From Candidatus Flavonifractor intestinipullorum (GTDB lineage: Bacteria > Bacillota > Clostridia > Oscillospirales > Oscillospiraceae), in assembly GCA_019118925.1 (NCBI GenBank), contig DWYC01000088.1, forward strand, positions 1 through 64,000: a stretch of 64,000 nucleotides of DNA, in the 5' to 3' direction. Shown piece by piece: positions 16,224 through 25,168 of the stretch. A program made the position numbers and the translations under genes. Positions within the stretch are counted from its first letter, which is position 1. Every line of letters begins with the position of its first letter. The notes under the pieces are model-generated. The model worked only from the letters and a program-made list of their open reading frames with translations, was not told where the DNA came from and ran no database searches.

Positions 16224-16907
16224 TCAGTCATTCCAGCGCAGCGTTTTGAGAAATACTTTCTGCTCCGGGGTGATGCGGCAGCTCTCCACCGCCTTCTGAA
16301 TGGTCTTGTTGTGGACCCAGCGATCCAGCCGCCGCTGCTCCAGATAGGGGAGAGCGGCCGCCCACTGCTTGGCCAGGGCGGTGGCGAAGTACCAGGCGAG
16401 CATCATGTTCACATAGTACGCCCCGGAGCGCACCCCGGCGGCCCAGTCCAGGTAGTCCGGCCGGAAGTCCGCCTCCAGGTACTCCCGCATCAGCACGCCC
16501 AGGCCGAAGCGGACCGTGTAGGTGTCTCCCGTGTCCAGCCAGGCCCGGACCCGGCCGGGGAGCTGGGGCGGACGGGTATGGAAGGCGCGGGGACTGAGAA
16601 GGTCGCAGGTGGCCCAGTTGTCCACATGGGGGAGGAAGGCCTCCAGAGCGTCTACCACGGCGCCATAGTCCCGCAGGGCGGAGAGGAGCAGGCCGTGGAG
16701 GTTGTCCTCCTCGTAATAGGCGTGGGGCAGGCTCTGGAGAAAGGCGGCGGCCTCCGGGGTCCCCTGGAGGTCCCTGGCCAGCCGCCGCAGGGCGGGCGTA
16801 CGCACGCCGATGACCCGGGCCGGGTCCACGGTGGGCATGAGCTTGCACTGAAAGGCACGGTAGGCCGGGTCCTGGAGGGCGAAGAGGGCCTCTTGGATGG
16901 GGGTCAT
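16224..16907 (-). CDS. DNA alkylation repair protein, AlkD-like
   Basis: The 227-residue all-helical HEAT-repeat protein is related to AlkD DNA glycosylases, which excise N3- and N7-alkylated purines without base flipping. Family features are VIGVRTPALRRLARDL near residue 30, VDNWATCDLLSPRAF, VRFGLGVLMREYL and the C-terminal VHNKTIQKAVESCRI. In this family the Trp/Asp of the DNWATCD segment lies in the active cleft. The track's 236-residue version starts at a TTG; ATG 16907 has AGGAGG ahead and is preferred. It lies after the peptide importer operon but is separated from it by a terminator. Confidence 0.85.
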   Translation of the reverse strand: MTPIQEALFALQDPAYRAFQCKLMPTVDPARVIGVRTPALRRLARDLQGTPEAAAFLQSLPHAYYEEDNLHGLLLSALRDYGAVVDALEAFLPHVDNWATCDLLSPRAFHTRPPQLPGRVRAWLDTGDTYTVRFGLGVLMREYLEADFRPDYLDWAAGVRSGAYYVNMMLAWYFATALAKQWAAALPYLEQRRLDRWVHNKTIQKAVESCRITPEQKVFLKTLRWND

Positions 16908-16935
16908 AGCATCTGCCTCCTTGTTGAAAAACAAG

Positions 16936-16959
16936 GGGACGGACCGCAGGGTCCGTCCC
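16936..16959 (-). terminator. Terminator of the peptide importer operon
   Basis: A 10-base-pair stem GGGACGGACC / GGTCCGTCCC with a 4-base loop. On the minus strand it is followed by CTTGTTTTTC. Confidence 0.65.
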
Positions 16960-16976
16960 GGTTGGATTGGATTGAT

Positions 16977-17975
16977 TTACGCGCGCTCGTCCAGCTCCTG
17001 GAAGCGGTGACAGAGGACGTGGTGGCCCTCCTCCGCCTCCACCCACTGGGGAACCTGGGCGCAGGCCTCCTGGGCGTAGGGACAGCGGGTGCGGAAGCGG
17101 CAGCCCGAGGGGGGATCGGCGGGGCTGGGGATGTCGCCCTCCAGAAGGATGCGGTCCCGCCGGCCGAAATTGCCCACCTGGGGCGCGGCGGAGAGGAGCG
17201 CCTTGGTATAGGGGTGCAGGGGGTGGTTGAAGATGGTCTCGGTGTCGCCCAGCTCCACCATCTGACCCAGGTACATGATGGCCACCCGGTCGCACAGATA
17301 CTCCACCACGCTCAGGTCGTGGCTGATGAAGAGGTAGGTGAGGCCCAGCTTTTCCTGCAATTCCCGCAGGAGGTTCAAAATTTGGGCCCGGACCGACACG
17401 TCCAGGGCGGAGACCGGCTCGTCACAGATGATGAGCTTGGGCTGGGTAGCCAGAGCCCGGGCGATGACGATGCGCTGGCGCTGGCCGCCGGAGAACTCAT
17501 GGGGGTAGCGGTTCATGTGGGTCTCGTTGAGGCCCACCATCTGCAAGAGCTCCTTGACCCGGGCCTCCCGCTCGCCGGGGCCGGTGTAGAGCCCCCGGAT
17601 GCGCATGGGCTCCTCAATGATCTGCCGCACGGTCATGCGGGGGTGCAGGGAGCTGTAGGGGTCCTGAAAGACGATCTGCATATCCTTGCGCAGGGCGCGC
17701 AGCTGATGCTTGTTCTGAGCCATGAGGTCGGTTCCGTCAAAGGTGATGGCGCCGCTGGTGGGCTCAATGAGCCGCAGCACCGTACGGGCGAGGGTGGTCT
17801 TGCCGCAGCCCGACTCCCCGACGAGCCCCAGCGTCTCCCCCTCGTAGAGGCGGAAGCTCACGTGGTTGACGGCCTGGACATAGCGCTTCTCCTCAAAGAA
17901 CCAGCCTTTGATGGGGAACCACTTGCACACGTCGTCCGCCTGAAGCAGGACCTTGCGGGCGGTGTTTTCAGCCAT
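16977..17975 (-). CDS. Oligopeptide/dipeptide ABC importer ATPase (OppF/DppF-like)
   Basis: This 332-residue ATPase energises peptide uptake together with the OppD-like ATPase. It has a Walker [15 protein letters not shown], signature [12 protein letters not shown], Walker [14 protein letters not shown], a switch His (FISHDLSVV), and the C-terminal oligo_HPY extension with the Cys-rich [17 protein letters not shown] typical of Opp/Dpp ATPases. Its start overlaps the stop of the upstream ATPase gene by one base. It is the last gene of a five-gene operon (binding protein, two permeases, two ATPases). Peptide specificity cannot be read; nickel or other solutes are also carried by relatives. Confidence 0.93.
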   Translation of the reverse strand: MAENTARKVLLQADDVCKWFPIKGWFFEEKRYVQAVNHVSFRLYEGETLGLVGESGCGKTTLARTVLRLIEPTSGAITFDGTDLMAQNKHQLRALRKDMQIVFQDPYSSLHPRMTVRQIIEEPMRIRGLYTGPGEREARVKELLQMVGLNETHMNRYPHEFSGGQRQRIVIARALATQPKLIICDEPVSALDVSVRAQILNLLRELQEKLGLTYLFISHDLSVVEYLCDRVAIMYLGQMVELGDTETIFNHPLHPYTKALLSAAPQVGNFGRRDRILLEGDIPSPADPPSGCRFRTRCPYAQEACAQVPQWVEAEEGHHVLCHRFQELDERA

Positions 17976-18949
17976 TACTTAGCCACCTCCTCATAGCGGA
18001 AACAGCGGACGGCGTGACCGCTGCCCATGTCGTAGAGCGGGGGCTTGGCGCGATTGCACCGCTCGGTGGCGTAGGGGCAGCGGGGGGCGAACACGCACCC
18101 CTTGGGGAAATCCAGCGCGGAGGGTACCGAGCCGGGGATCACATGGAGCTTCTCCCGGCTGCCCCGCTGGGGCAGAGAGGCCTTCAGCCCCTGGGTATAG
18201 GGGTGGAGGGGCTCGGTAAAGACGGCGGCGGTGGGGCCCTCCTCCATCACGTCCCCGCAGTAGAGCACCAGGGTGCGGCTGCACAGCTCGCTGACCACCC
18301 CCAGGTCGTGGGTGATGAAGGCGATGGCGGTGCCCAGCTCGTCCCGGAGCTTGCACATCAGGTCCAGGACCTGGGCCTGGATGGTTACGTCCAGGGCGGT
18401 GGTGGGCTCGTCGGCGATGAGCAGCTCCGGCCGGCAGGCCAGGGCCATGGCGATCATCACCCGCTGGCGCAGGCCGCCCGAGAGCTCATAGGGGTAGCAG
18501 TCCACCCGTTTTTCGGGCATGGGCACGTTGACCATGCGCAGGGCCTCGATGGACTTCTCCCGGGCCTCCTTTTTATTGAGGCCCTGATGGAGGCGAAAGA
18601 CCTCCATGAGCTGGTGCCCCACGGTAAAGACCGGATTGAGAGAGGTCATGGGCTCCTGAAAGATCATGGACACCCGGTTGCCCCGGATGTGGCGGAAGTC
18701 CTTCATGGGCATATCCAGCAGGCTCTCGCCGTCAAGCTCGATGCGGCCGGAGACCCTGGCGTTCTTCTGGGTCAGGCGCATGATGGCCAGGGCCGTCATG
18801 CTCTTGCCGCAGCCCGACTCGCCCACGATGCCCAGGGTCTCCCCCTTGTGGATATCGAAGGTCAGGCCGTGGAGGATGTCCAGGGTGGCGGTGTCGGTCT
18901 CGATGGAGACATGCAGGTCCTCTACATGCAATGCGATGTCGTTGTTCAT
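17975..18949 (-). CDS. Oligopeptide/dipeptide ABC importer ATPase (OppD/DppD-like)
   Basis: The 324-residue ATPase partner has Walker [14 protein letters not shown], signature [12 protein letters not shown], Walker [13 protein letters not shown] and the oligo_HPY extension [18 protein letters not shown]. Cysteines in this extension bind an iron-sulfur cluster in several Opp/Dpp ATPases; four are present here, so the same is plausible. It starts 13 bases after the OppC-like permease and is coupled to OppF by a one-base overlap. Confidence 0.93.
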   Translation of the reverse strand: MNNDIALHVEDLHVSIETDTATLDILHGLTFDIHKGETLGIVGESGCGKSMTALAIMRLTQKNARVSGRIELDGESLLDMPMKDFRHIRGNRVSMIFQEPMTSLNPVFTVGHQLMEVFRLHQGLNKKEAREKSIEALRMVNVPMPEKRVDCYPYELSGGLRQRVMIAMALACRPELLIADEPTTALDVTIQAQVLDLMCKLRDELGTAIAFITHDLGVVSELCSRTLVLYCGDVMEEGPTAAVFTEPLHPYTQGLKASLPQRGSREKLHVIPGSVPSALDFPKGCVFAPRCPYATERCNRAKPPLYDMGSGHAVRCFRYEEVAK

Positions 18950-18962
18950 GCTTCCGCCTCCC

Positions 18963-19796
18963 TTACTTCATTTTGGGGTCCAACAGGTCCCGCAGGCCGT
19001 CGCCCAGGATGCTGATGCTCAGCACCGTCACCACAATGGCGAGGCCGGGGTAGATGGCCATATAGGGGTGGGTGATGACAAAATCCTTGGCCACGCTGAG
19101 AATGCCGCCCCAGGTGGGGACATTGGGGTCCACGCCCACGCCCAGGAAGCTCAGGGACGCCTCGGTGAGGATGGCGCTGGCCATGGTGGTGGTGAACCGG
19201 ATGATGAGGGGCGAGACGCACAGGGGCAGGATGTACTTGAACATAATGCGCGCGTCGGTGGCGCCCATGGCCCGGGCGCTCTCCACATGCTCGCTCTCCT
19301 TGATGGAGAGGACCTGGCTGCGGACGATACGGGCCACGCTGGGGGTGCCCACGATGGCCAGGGCGGTGATGACCTTGTCCACGCCGTTGCCGAAGATACA
19401 CGCGAGAGTCAGGGCCAGCAACATCTCCGGAAAAGCGGAGACGCCCTCCAGCACCCGCATGACGATCTTGTCCAGGGTCTTATAGTAGCCCATCAGCAGG
19501 CCCAGCACAATGCCGCCGGCGGTGGACACCACCGCCACCAGCACGCCCACCAGCAGGGAGATCCGGGCCCCGTAGAGCACCCGGGAGAAGATATCCCGGC
19601 CGAAGCGGTCGGTGCCCATAAAGTGGACCGAGCTGGGGAACTGGTTCTGATCCAGGGGATTGAGGGCGTTGGGGTCGTAAGTGGTGATGAGGGGAGCGGC
19701 GATGGAGATGAGGATGATGGCGGCCAGTACGCCGCCGCCGAGCAGAATCCGGCCGTATTTCCGCAGGAAGGCGGAGAGAGTCATTTTGTGTTGCAT
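18963..19796 (-). CDS. Peptide ABC importer permease (OppC/DppC-like)
   Basis: The 277-residue inner-membrane permease has six predicted helices. The N-terminal OppC_N segment (about 15-65) ends in the typical HFMGTDRFGRDIFSRVLYGARISL. The ATPase-coupling EAA loop is ARAMGATDARIMFKYILPLCVSPL near residue 175. It pairs with the DppB-like permease encoded 16 bases upstream. The substrate is probably short peptides taken up for nitrogen and carbon. Confidence 0.92.
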   Translation of the reverse strand: MQHKMTLSAFLRKYGRILLGGGVLAAIILISIAAPLITTYDPNALNPLDQNQFPSSVHFMGTDRFGRDIFSRVLYGARISLLVGVLVAVVSTAGGIVLGLLMGYYKTLDKIVMRVLEGVSAFPEMLLALTLACIFGNGVDKVITALAIVGTPSVARIVRSQVLSIKESEHVESARAMGATDARIMFKYILPLCVSPLIIRFTTTMASAILTEASLSFLGVGVDPNVPTWGGILSVAKDFVITHPYMAIYPGLAIVVTVLSISILGDGLRDLLDPKMK

Positions 19797-19811
19797 TGCT
19801 TCTCCTCCCCG

Positions 19812-20759
19812 TCAATTGAGCTCGACCCGGGGGTCAAAGACCTTATAGAGCAGGTCCACCACCAGATTGACTACGATGTACACCAGAGCCACCACCAGGA
19901 TGATGGCCTGAACCTGGGTATAGTCCCGGCGGATCAGAGAGTCGTAGGCCAGCTTGCCCATGCCGTTGATGCCGAACACCGTCTCGATCACGCAGGCGCC
20001 GCCCATCAGAGAGGCGATGTTGGTGCCGATGTGGGTGATCACTGGGGACATGGCGTTCTTCAGGGCGTGCTGGTAGAGCACGACCCGCTCGGCCAGGCCC
20101 TTGGCCCGGGCAGTGCGGATATAGTCGTCCCCCAGCACGTCCAGCATGGTGGAGCGGGTATAGCGGGCGATGGAGGCCACGCTCTGGAAGCCCAGGGCCA
20201 CCGAGGGCAGGATCACATACCGGATGGACTGGAGCAGTCCCACCTCTGCAATGGGGTAGTAGTTCATATTGGGCAGCACGCCCCAGAGGGTGCCCACGTA
20301 GTAGGCCAGCATGATGCCGCTCCAGAACACGGGGATGGACAGGCCGAAAACCGACACGGTCATGAGCAGATAGTCGAGAACGCTGTTGCGCTTGACCGCG
20401 CTGATGATGCCCACGGGGATGCCGATGATGACCGAGATGAGAATGCTCAGAATCATGATGAGGACCGTGGGCTCCAGGCTGTTGCGGATGTTCTCAAAGA
20501 CGGGCAGGTTGTTGTACATGGACGTACCCCAGTCCCCCCGCAGCAGGTCCTGAATGTACTCCACGAACTGTACGGGCAGGGGCTTGTTCAGCCCCAGGGT
20601 CTCCCGCAGAATCTCCAGGTCGCCCGGCGGGGCGTCCCGGCCCAGAATGAGCACCGCCACGTCGCCGGGAAGCATCCGCATGAGAAAGAAGGTGATGAAC
20701 ACCACGATCAGGAGCACGGGAATGGCGGAGAGAATGCGTTTGAGGGTGTATTTTAACAC
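19812..20759 (-). CDS. Peptide ABC importer permease (OppB/DppB-like)
   Basis: The 315-residue inner-membrane permease has the DppB N-terminus (MLKYTLKRILSAIPVLLIVV), the long loop PGDVAVLILGRDAPPGDLE, and an EAA motif in RTARAKGLAERVVLYQHALKNAMSPVITHIG. Loop and length match the DppB/OppB family. It follows the binding-protein gene after 100 bases that hold a GC hairpin, so permease and ATPase genes are probably expressed at a lower level than the binding protein. Confidence 0.93.
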   Translation of the reverse strand: MLKYTLKRILSAIPVLLIVVFITFFLMRMLPGDVAVLILGRDAPPGDLEILRETLGLNKPLPVQFVEYIQDLLRGDWGTSMYNNLPVFENIRNSLEPTVLIMILSILISVIIGIPVGIISAVKRNSVLDYLLMTVSVFGLSIPVFWSGIMLAYYVGTLWGVLPNMNYYPIAEVGLLQSIRYVILPSVALGFQSVASIARYTRSTMLDVLGDDYIRTARAKGLAERVVLYQHALKNAMSPVITHIGTNIASLMGGACVIETVFGINGMGKLAYDSLIRRDYTQVQAIILVVALVYIVVNLVVDLLYKVFDPRVELN

Positions 20760-20814
20760 AGATGTCCTTCCTCCTTGTGGAAAAAATAACCCGGCGCAGC
20801 GCCGTACCGGGGAA

Positions 20815-20842
20815 GGCAGGGGAAGCCGCGGCCTCCCCTGCC
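20815..20842 (-). terminator. Attenuating hairpin between binding-protein and permease genes
   Basis: GGCAGGGGA and TCCCCTGCC pair around a GC-rich centre. No T-run follows on the minus strand, so it probably works as an mRNA-stabilising 3' hairpin or partial terminator, a common arrangement after solute-binding protein genes. Confidence 0.45.
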
Positions 20843-20858
20843 CTAAAAAGCTATGAAT

Positions 20859-22544
20859 TTATGCCGCGGAGGTAAAGTAGGAGTTCCACCAGTACATGTC
20901 CACGCCCTGACGGTCGGGGATCATATCGGAGGAGTACCAGCACACGGTGCCGAAGTCGCCCAGAATGATATAGGGGACCTCTTCGTCCAGGAGCGTACAG
21001 AAATCGGTAAAGGCCTGGATGCTCTCCTCACTGCCGGCGGCGGTGGTGCCCAGGCGGTTCAGGATCTCCTGGCGCTCGGGGCTGTCCCACAGGAGGTAGC
21101 CGGTGACAAACTGGCTGAGCAGGGGGTGCAGATAGGACTTCTGCGTCTCCCGGCAGCAGATGTCGAAGTCGCCGCAGTTGGGGTCGTTGTAGCTGCTCTC
21201 ATAGGTGGTGACGTCCTTGACCTGTAGGTCCACGTTCACACCGATGGCCCGCAGCATCTCGGCGGCGGGCAGGGCGGTGGTGTAGTAGGAGTCGGAGTCG
21301 GCGCACCACCAGCGGATGGTCTCGCCGTTGTAGCCGGAGGCCTCCAGATACTCCCTGGCCTGGTCCAGATCCTGGCCCATATTCTGGTTGAGGATCTCGT
21401 TATAATAGGGGCTGGAGGGCATCATGGGGCAGCCGTCCACCGCGTACTGAGTGGGATCGGTCTTGGTGGAGAGCAGAATCTGATTGGCGTCCAGGCAGGC
21501 CCGGACGGCCTTGCGGAAGTTCACGTCCTGGACGATGCTGTTGCTGTTGGCCTCGGTCAGATTGAAGATGATGGTGGGGGACCAGCCGTTCCAGTCCTTA
21601 TCGCTCCAGCAGCCGGCGTTCTCCAGCTGGGGGGCCATGTCGGTGAGGATGGAGGTGGAGTAGTCGAAGTTGCCGCCGATCATGCCGTTGGCCCGGGCGG
21701 TCTGGTCGCTGGCCACGCTGCAGTAGATCTTGTCGAAGTAGGCGTGCTTGGGGGCGGCGGGGCCGGTGCCGGCCATGTCGTCGGGCACGGGCACATAGTC
21801 CTCAAACCGGGTGAGGGTCAGGTCGGTCTCCCGGTTCCAGGTCTCCAGCATATAGGGGCCGGTGCCGATGATCTCACTGTCGTCGGTAATATAGGAGTCC
21901 ATGTGGGCCTGTGCGATCTCGGCGGGCATGACCTTGCACCCGCCCTTGAGCTCGCCGATGGTGAGCAGGGCGATGGGGGCCACGGCGGAGAGGGTGTAGA
22001 CCACGGTGGAGTCGTCCACCACCTCGGTATTGACGATATAGTCGCCGAAGTTGGTCTGACCGTTGGTGGAGTAGACCAGGAAGCGGTCGATGGAGGCCAC
22101 CACGTCGTGGATGTCCACCGTATCGCCGTTGTGGAACTTGACGTTCTCCCGCACGGTGAGGGTGAGCTGAAGGTTGTTCTCGCTCATCTCATAGGTGCAC
22201 ACGCCGGGCCAGACGGTGCCGTCGTCGGCCACCTGAACCGGGGACTCGTAGATGTGATAGCCGGGGACATAGTTCTGATTGGTGAAGAACTGGGCGGGGT
22301 CCAGGGAGTTGGTGGCGCCGTTGAAGTTCAGGCGCATGGTGCCGCCGTACTTGTCCTCCTCGGCGGTGGTGTCGGCGGCCAGGCGCTGGGCGCTGGTGCC
22401 CTCCTGGAAGCTGGACGAGGCCTGACCACCGCTGGGGGCGGCGGAGGCGGCGGGCTGTCCGCCGCCGTCACAGCCGGCCAGGACGCCCAGAAGCAGGGCC
22501 CCGGCGGTGAGGACGCTCAGGACGCGGGTGGGAGTACGATTCAT
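20859..22544 (-). CDS. Peptide ABC importer substrate-binding lipoprotein
   Basis: This 561-residue family 5 (SBP_bac_5) extracellular binding protein delivers peptides to the permeases downstream. A lipoprotein signal (LLLGVLAGC, lipobox Cys at about residue 25) anchors it in the membrane. An Ala/Ser/Gly linker precedes the binding domain, with typical family text such as GGTMRLNFNGATNSLDPAQF, NVKFHNGDTVDIHDVVASIDR and VNFRKAVRACLDANQI. The track begins at 22646; ATG 22544 has AAAGGAGGA at ideal spacing and starts the signal peptide. It is the first gene of the operon. Confidence 0.92.
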   Translation of the reverse strand: MNRTPTRVLSVLTAGALLLGVLAGCDGGGQPAASAAPSGGQASSSFQEGTSAQRLAADTTAEEDKYGGTMRLNFNGATNSLDPAQFFTNQNYVPGYHIYESPVQVADDGTVWPGVCTYEMSENNLQLTLTVRENVKFHNGDTVDIHDVVASIDRFLVYSTNGQTNFGDYIVNTEVVDDSTVVYTLSAVAPIALLTIGELKGGCKVMPAEIAQAHMDSYITDDSEIIGTGPYMLETWNRETDLTLTRFEDYVPVPDDMAGTGPAAPKHAYFDKIYCSVASDQTARANGMIGGNFDYSTSILTDMAPQLENAGCWSDKDWNGWSPTIIFNLTEANSNSIVQDVNFRKAVRACLDANQILLSTKTDPTQYAVDGCPMMPSSPYYNEILNQNMGQDLDQAREYLEASGYNGETIRWWCADSDSYYTTALPAAEMLRAIGVNVDLQVKDVTTYESSYNDPNCGDFDICCRETQKSYLHPLLSQFVTGYLLWDSPERQEILNRLGTTAAGSEESIQAFTDFCTLLDEEVPYIILGDFGTVCWYSSDMIPDRQGVDMYWWNSYFTSAA

Positions 22545-23140
22545 TGGTAGATCCTCCTTTATGTTGATGATACCCAAATGGGGCCTGCGGGCCCCGGAGT
22601 TTCCATACAAAGAAATTGCCATGGACCGTCCCACGCTGAGGAACATCCATGGCAGTATATGGGCGGGATAAGCCCATAAAAGCAGTCAATGATAACGCTC
22701 CACACATGTGGCAGTCTGGGGGATATTCTCCCACAGCCCAGGCAGCCGGCCCCGTGGGCGGCGGGACGGCCCTTCGGCGGCCAAGCCTTTCCCCAGCAGG
22801 GCCGCCCGCCCCGAAGCCTGGATACTCATCTTTGCCGCGCCTCTACCATTGATTCCAATCTTATGGTTTTGGAAACAATCAGATATATATTGGAATTCTA
22901 CCAAATCTGCGGCCTGGTGTCAATATATCTGGCGATATATTTCCCGCATTCCGGGCCATTTTGCACGCTGCGGCGCAACTTGCACAGCGGTGCGGCCCAT
23001 GGTAGAATAAAGTTCCCAGTTTATTACGGACGGAAGGAGCGGTGCGCCATGGACAGCGAGCAGCGCAAAAAGAGAGCCGTGGCCGTTGGCCCGGCGGGAG
23101 AAAGGAGGGATGAGACAACAATTTGAAAGGAGCGTTTGCG
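22545..23140. other. Divergent intergenic region with inverted repeats
   Basis: About 600 bases with no convincing gene. It holds an inverted repeat TGCCATGGA / TCCATGGCA (22617-22654) and a stem TATGGGC / GCCCATA (22658-22678), both in the probable leader of the peptide importer. The promoter of the acetyltransferase gene is at 22980. The stretch 22700-22950 shows nothing I can interpret; two small overlapping ORFs there have no ribosome site. Confidence 0.5.
22980..23008 (+). promoter_or_regulatory. Promoter of the acetyltransferase gene
   Basis: TTGCAC and TAGAAT separated by 17 bases, about 130 bases before the ATG at 23141. The long leader contains no recognisable attenuator peptide. 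Confidence 0.55.
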
Positions 23141-23806
23141 ATGCATTCCATTCCCGATCCCAATGTGATCTTTCCCAACGAATACGGTACCACCTGCTTT
23201 TTGAAAAATGTGATCTCCGCCCCCAACATTCAGGTGGGAGATTATACCTATTACGACGACCCGGCGGACCCCACGGCCTTTGAGAAAAACAACGTGTGGT
23301 TCAACTACCCGGAATTTGGCGACCGCCTGGTGATCGGCAAATTCTGCTCCATCGCCTCGGGCGTACGCTTCATTATGGGCCCGGCCAATCACCGCACCAG
23401 CAGCGTGACAACCTATCCGTTCCACGTCTTTGGCGGCGCGTGGGCCCAGCACACGCCCGACCACCTCTCCGAGCTCCCCTTCAAGGGGGACATCGTGGTG
23501 GGCAACGACGTCTGGATCGGTCCGGACAGTCTGATTCTCCCCGGCGTACACATCGGGGACGGGGCGGTCATCGCGGCCCGGTCCGTGGTGAGCCGGGATG
23601 TGCCCCCCTATGGCGTGGCGGGAGGCAACCCGGCCCGGGTGCGGAAGAAGCGCTTTGGAGAAGCGCTGATCCAGATCCTGCTGGAGCTGCGGTGGTGGGA
23701 CTGCCCGCCGGAGGAGCTGGTCCAGCTCCTGCCGCTGCTGTGCGACCCGGATCTGGAGCGGGTGGAACAGACCCTGGGGGCTTACTGTGCCGCCCGGCGG
23801 AAGTAA
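23141..23806 (+). CDS. Xenobiotic acetyltransferase, Vat/CatB-like hexapeptide-repeat enzyme
   Basis: The 221-residue protein is a trimeric left-handed beta-helix acetyltransferase of the group that includes streptogramin A (Vat) and type B chloramphenicol acetyltransferases. It has hexapeptide repeats (IGKFCSIASGVRFIMG, VVGNDVWIGPDSLILPGVHIGDGAVIAA) and the catalytic-loop region GPANHRTSSVTTYPF, whose His is the expected base. The ending GGNPARVRKKRF and the Trp-rich LRWWDCP helix are typical of Vat proteins. Acetyl-CoA is the donor. The acceptor is unproven; many chromosomal homologues confer no resistance. ATG 23141 has GAAAGGAG ahead, so the track's TTG 23123 is rejected. Confidence 0.85.
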   Translation: MHSIPDPNVIFPNEYGTTCFLKNVISAPNIQVGDYTYYDDPADPTAFEKNNVWFNYPEFGDRLVIGKFCSIASGVRFIMGPANHRTSSVTTYPFHVFGGAWAQHTPDHLSELPFKGDIVVGNDVWIGPDSLILPGVHIGDGAVIAARSVVSRDVPPYGVAGGNPARVRKKRFGEALIQILLELRWWDCPPEELVQLLPLLCDPDLERVEQTLGAYCAARRK

Positions 23807-23852
23807 TGCCGGTAGAAGTGTCAGATTTGTGCAAAGCTACAGGAAAGAATGG

Positions 23853-23881
23853 TTGCAATTCCGGGGGACAAGTGCTATCCT
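23853..23881 (+). promoter_or_regulatory. Promoter of the alanine dehydrogenase gene
   Basis: TTGCAA, 17 bases, TATCCT, with an extended -10 TGC, about 55 bases before the start codon. Confidence 0.6.
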
Positions 23882-23935
23882 TTATCTGCTTAATTCCCAG
23901 GCCCGGAGGCCCGGTGAGAAAGGAACAGAACTGAC

Positions 23936-25102
23936 ATGATTTTCGGCATTTTGAAGGACATCAAAGAGGGCGAGTACCGGGTGATCTGTACGCCCATGGA
24001 GGTCAAGAGCATCGTGGCTGCGGGCCATACGGTGTGGGCCCAGCACGACTGCGGCAAGATGGCGGGCTTCCCGGACGAGGCCTATGCCGCCGCGGGCGCC
24101 CGGATTGTGGACACGGCGGAGGAGATGTACGCCGGGTGCGATATGGTGGCCAAGGTGAAGGAGTTCACCACCCAGGAGTGCGCCCAGATGCGCAAGGGCC
24201 AGATCATCCTGGGGTGCATCCACCCCGCCGCCCATCCGGAGGAGGTGGACGCCCTGCTTGAGAGCGGCTGCATCGCCTTCACCGCCGAGGACTCCCACCG
24301 CTACGGCTCCCCCAACTGCGAGGCCGCCGGAAAGCAGGGGGCCCTCTTCGGGCTGGAGTCCATGCTGACCATCAACGGCGGCAAGGGCAAGTACGTGGGC
24401 GGTTTCGCCGGCGCGCCGGGCATGAACGTGCTCATTCTGGGCGGCGGCACCGTGGGTCAGGCGGCTCTCCAGGTCCTCTATGCCCTGGGGGCCAGGTGCA
24501 CCGTCATGGACATCAATGTGGGCATCCTGCGCACCCTCATGAACCAGTATAAGGGCGAGATCGACACCATGTTCTGCAACAAGGAGACCATTGCCTCGGT
24601 GCTGCCCCAGACCGACATGGTCCTCAACTGCGTCAAGTGGCCCAAGGAGCGCAAGGATTTCCTCATCGACAAGGAGATGCTCAAGCTCATGGAGCCCGGC
24701 TCGGTGCTGGTGGACATCTCCAACGACGACCCCGGCGCCATTGAGTCCAGCCACGAGACCCACCACGACAACCCCCGCTACGTGGTCAACGGCGTGGTCC
24801 ACTACTGCGTGAGCAACATCCCCGGCGCAGTGGCCAACTCCACTTCGGTGGCCTACGCGGCCGAGATGCTGCCCTTTATCCTGAGCATCCTCAACGACGG
24901 CGTGGCGGGCTGCTGCGCCAAGGACGGCTATTACCGCCGGAGCCTGACCACCTACGAGGGCTACCTGACCCACGAGGAGACCAGCGCCATCCAGCACAAG
25001 CCCTGGATCCGCCCGGAGGACATTCTGGGCATCGCGGGGGGGCACCTGGATCCGGCGCCCGCCGCCACGGTGACCCACTCCGACCTGTTCTATCAGCGCT
25101 AA
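23936..25102 (+). CDS. ald: Alanine dehydrogenase
   Basis: The 388-residue enzyme reversibly deaminates L-alanine to pyruvate and ammonia with NAD. It shows the AlaDh/PNT N-terminal domain with the substrate Lys in MVAKVKEF and the His in GCIHPAAHPEE. The Rossmann domain has VLILGGGTVGQAALQ (about 165) and the acidic MDINVG that selects NAD. The C-terminal part has YVVNGVVHYCVSNIPGAVANSTS, diagnostic for alanine dehydrogenase. Length is close to the usual 370. In an amino-acid-fermenting anaerobe it would feed alanine nitrogen and carbon into pyruvate metabolism. It stands alone between a clear promoter and a strong terminator. Confidence 0.92.
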   Translation: MIFGILKDIKEGEYRVICTPMEVKSIVAAGHTVWAQHDCGKMAGFPDEAYAAAGARIVDTAEEMYAGCDMVAKVKEFTTQECAQMRKGQIILGCIHPAAHPEEVDALLESGCIAFTAEDSHRYGSPNCEAAGKQGALFGLESMLTINGGKGKYVGGFAGAPGMNVLILGGGTVGQAALQVLYALGARCTVMDINVGILRTLMNQYKGEIDTMFCNKETIASVLPQTDMVLNCVKWPKERKDFLIDKEMLKLMEPGSVLVDISNDDPGAIESSHETHHDNPRYVVNGVVHYCVSNIPGAVANSTSVAYAAEMLPFILSILNDGVAGCCAKDGYYRRSLTTYEGYLTHEETSAIQHKPWIRPEDILGIAGGHLDPAPAATVTHSDLFYQR

Positions 25103-25122
25103 CGGCTCTGCCGGTTCAAACG

Positions 25123-25162
25123 AACGCCGCCCCGCTCAATTTCTTGAGCGGGGCGGCGTTTT
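25123..25162. terminator. Bidirectional terminator after ald
   Basis: A 17-base inverted repeat (AACGCCGCCCCGCTCAA and its complement) with a 4-base loop, ending in TTTT. It separates convergent genes. Confidence 0.92.
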
Positions 25163-25168
25163 ATGGGT

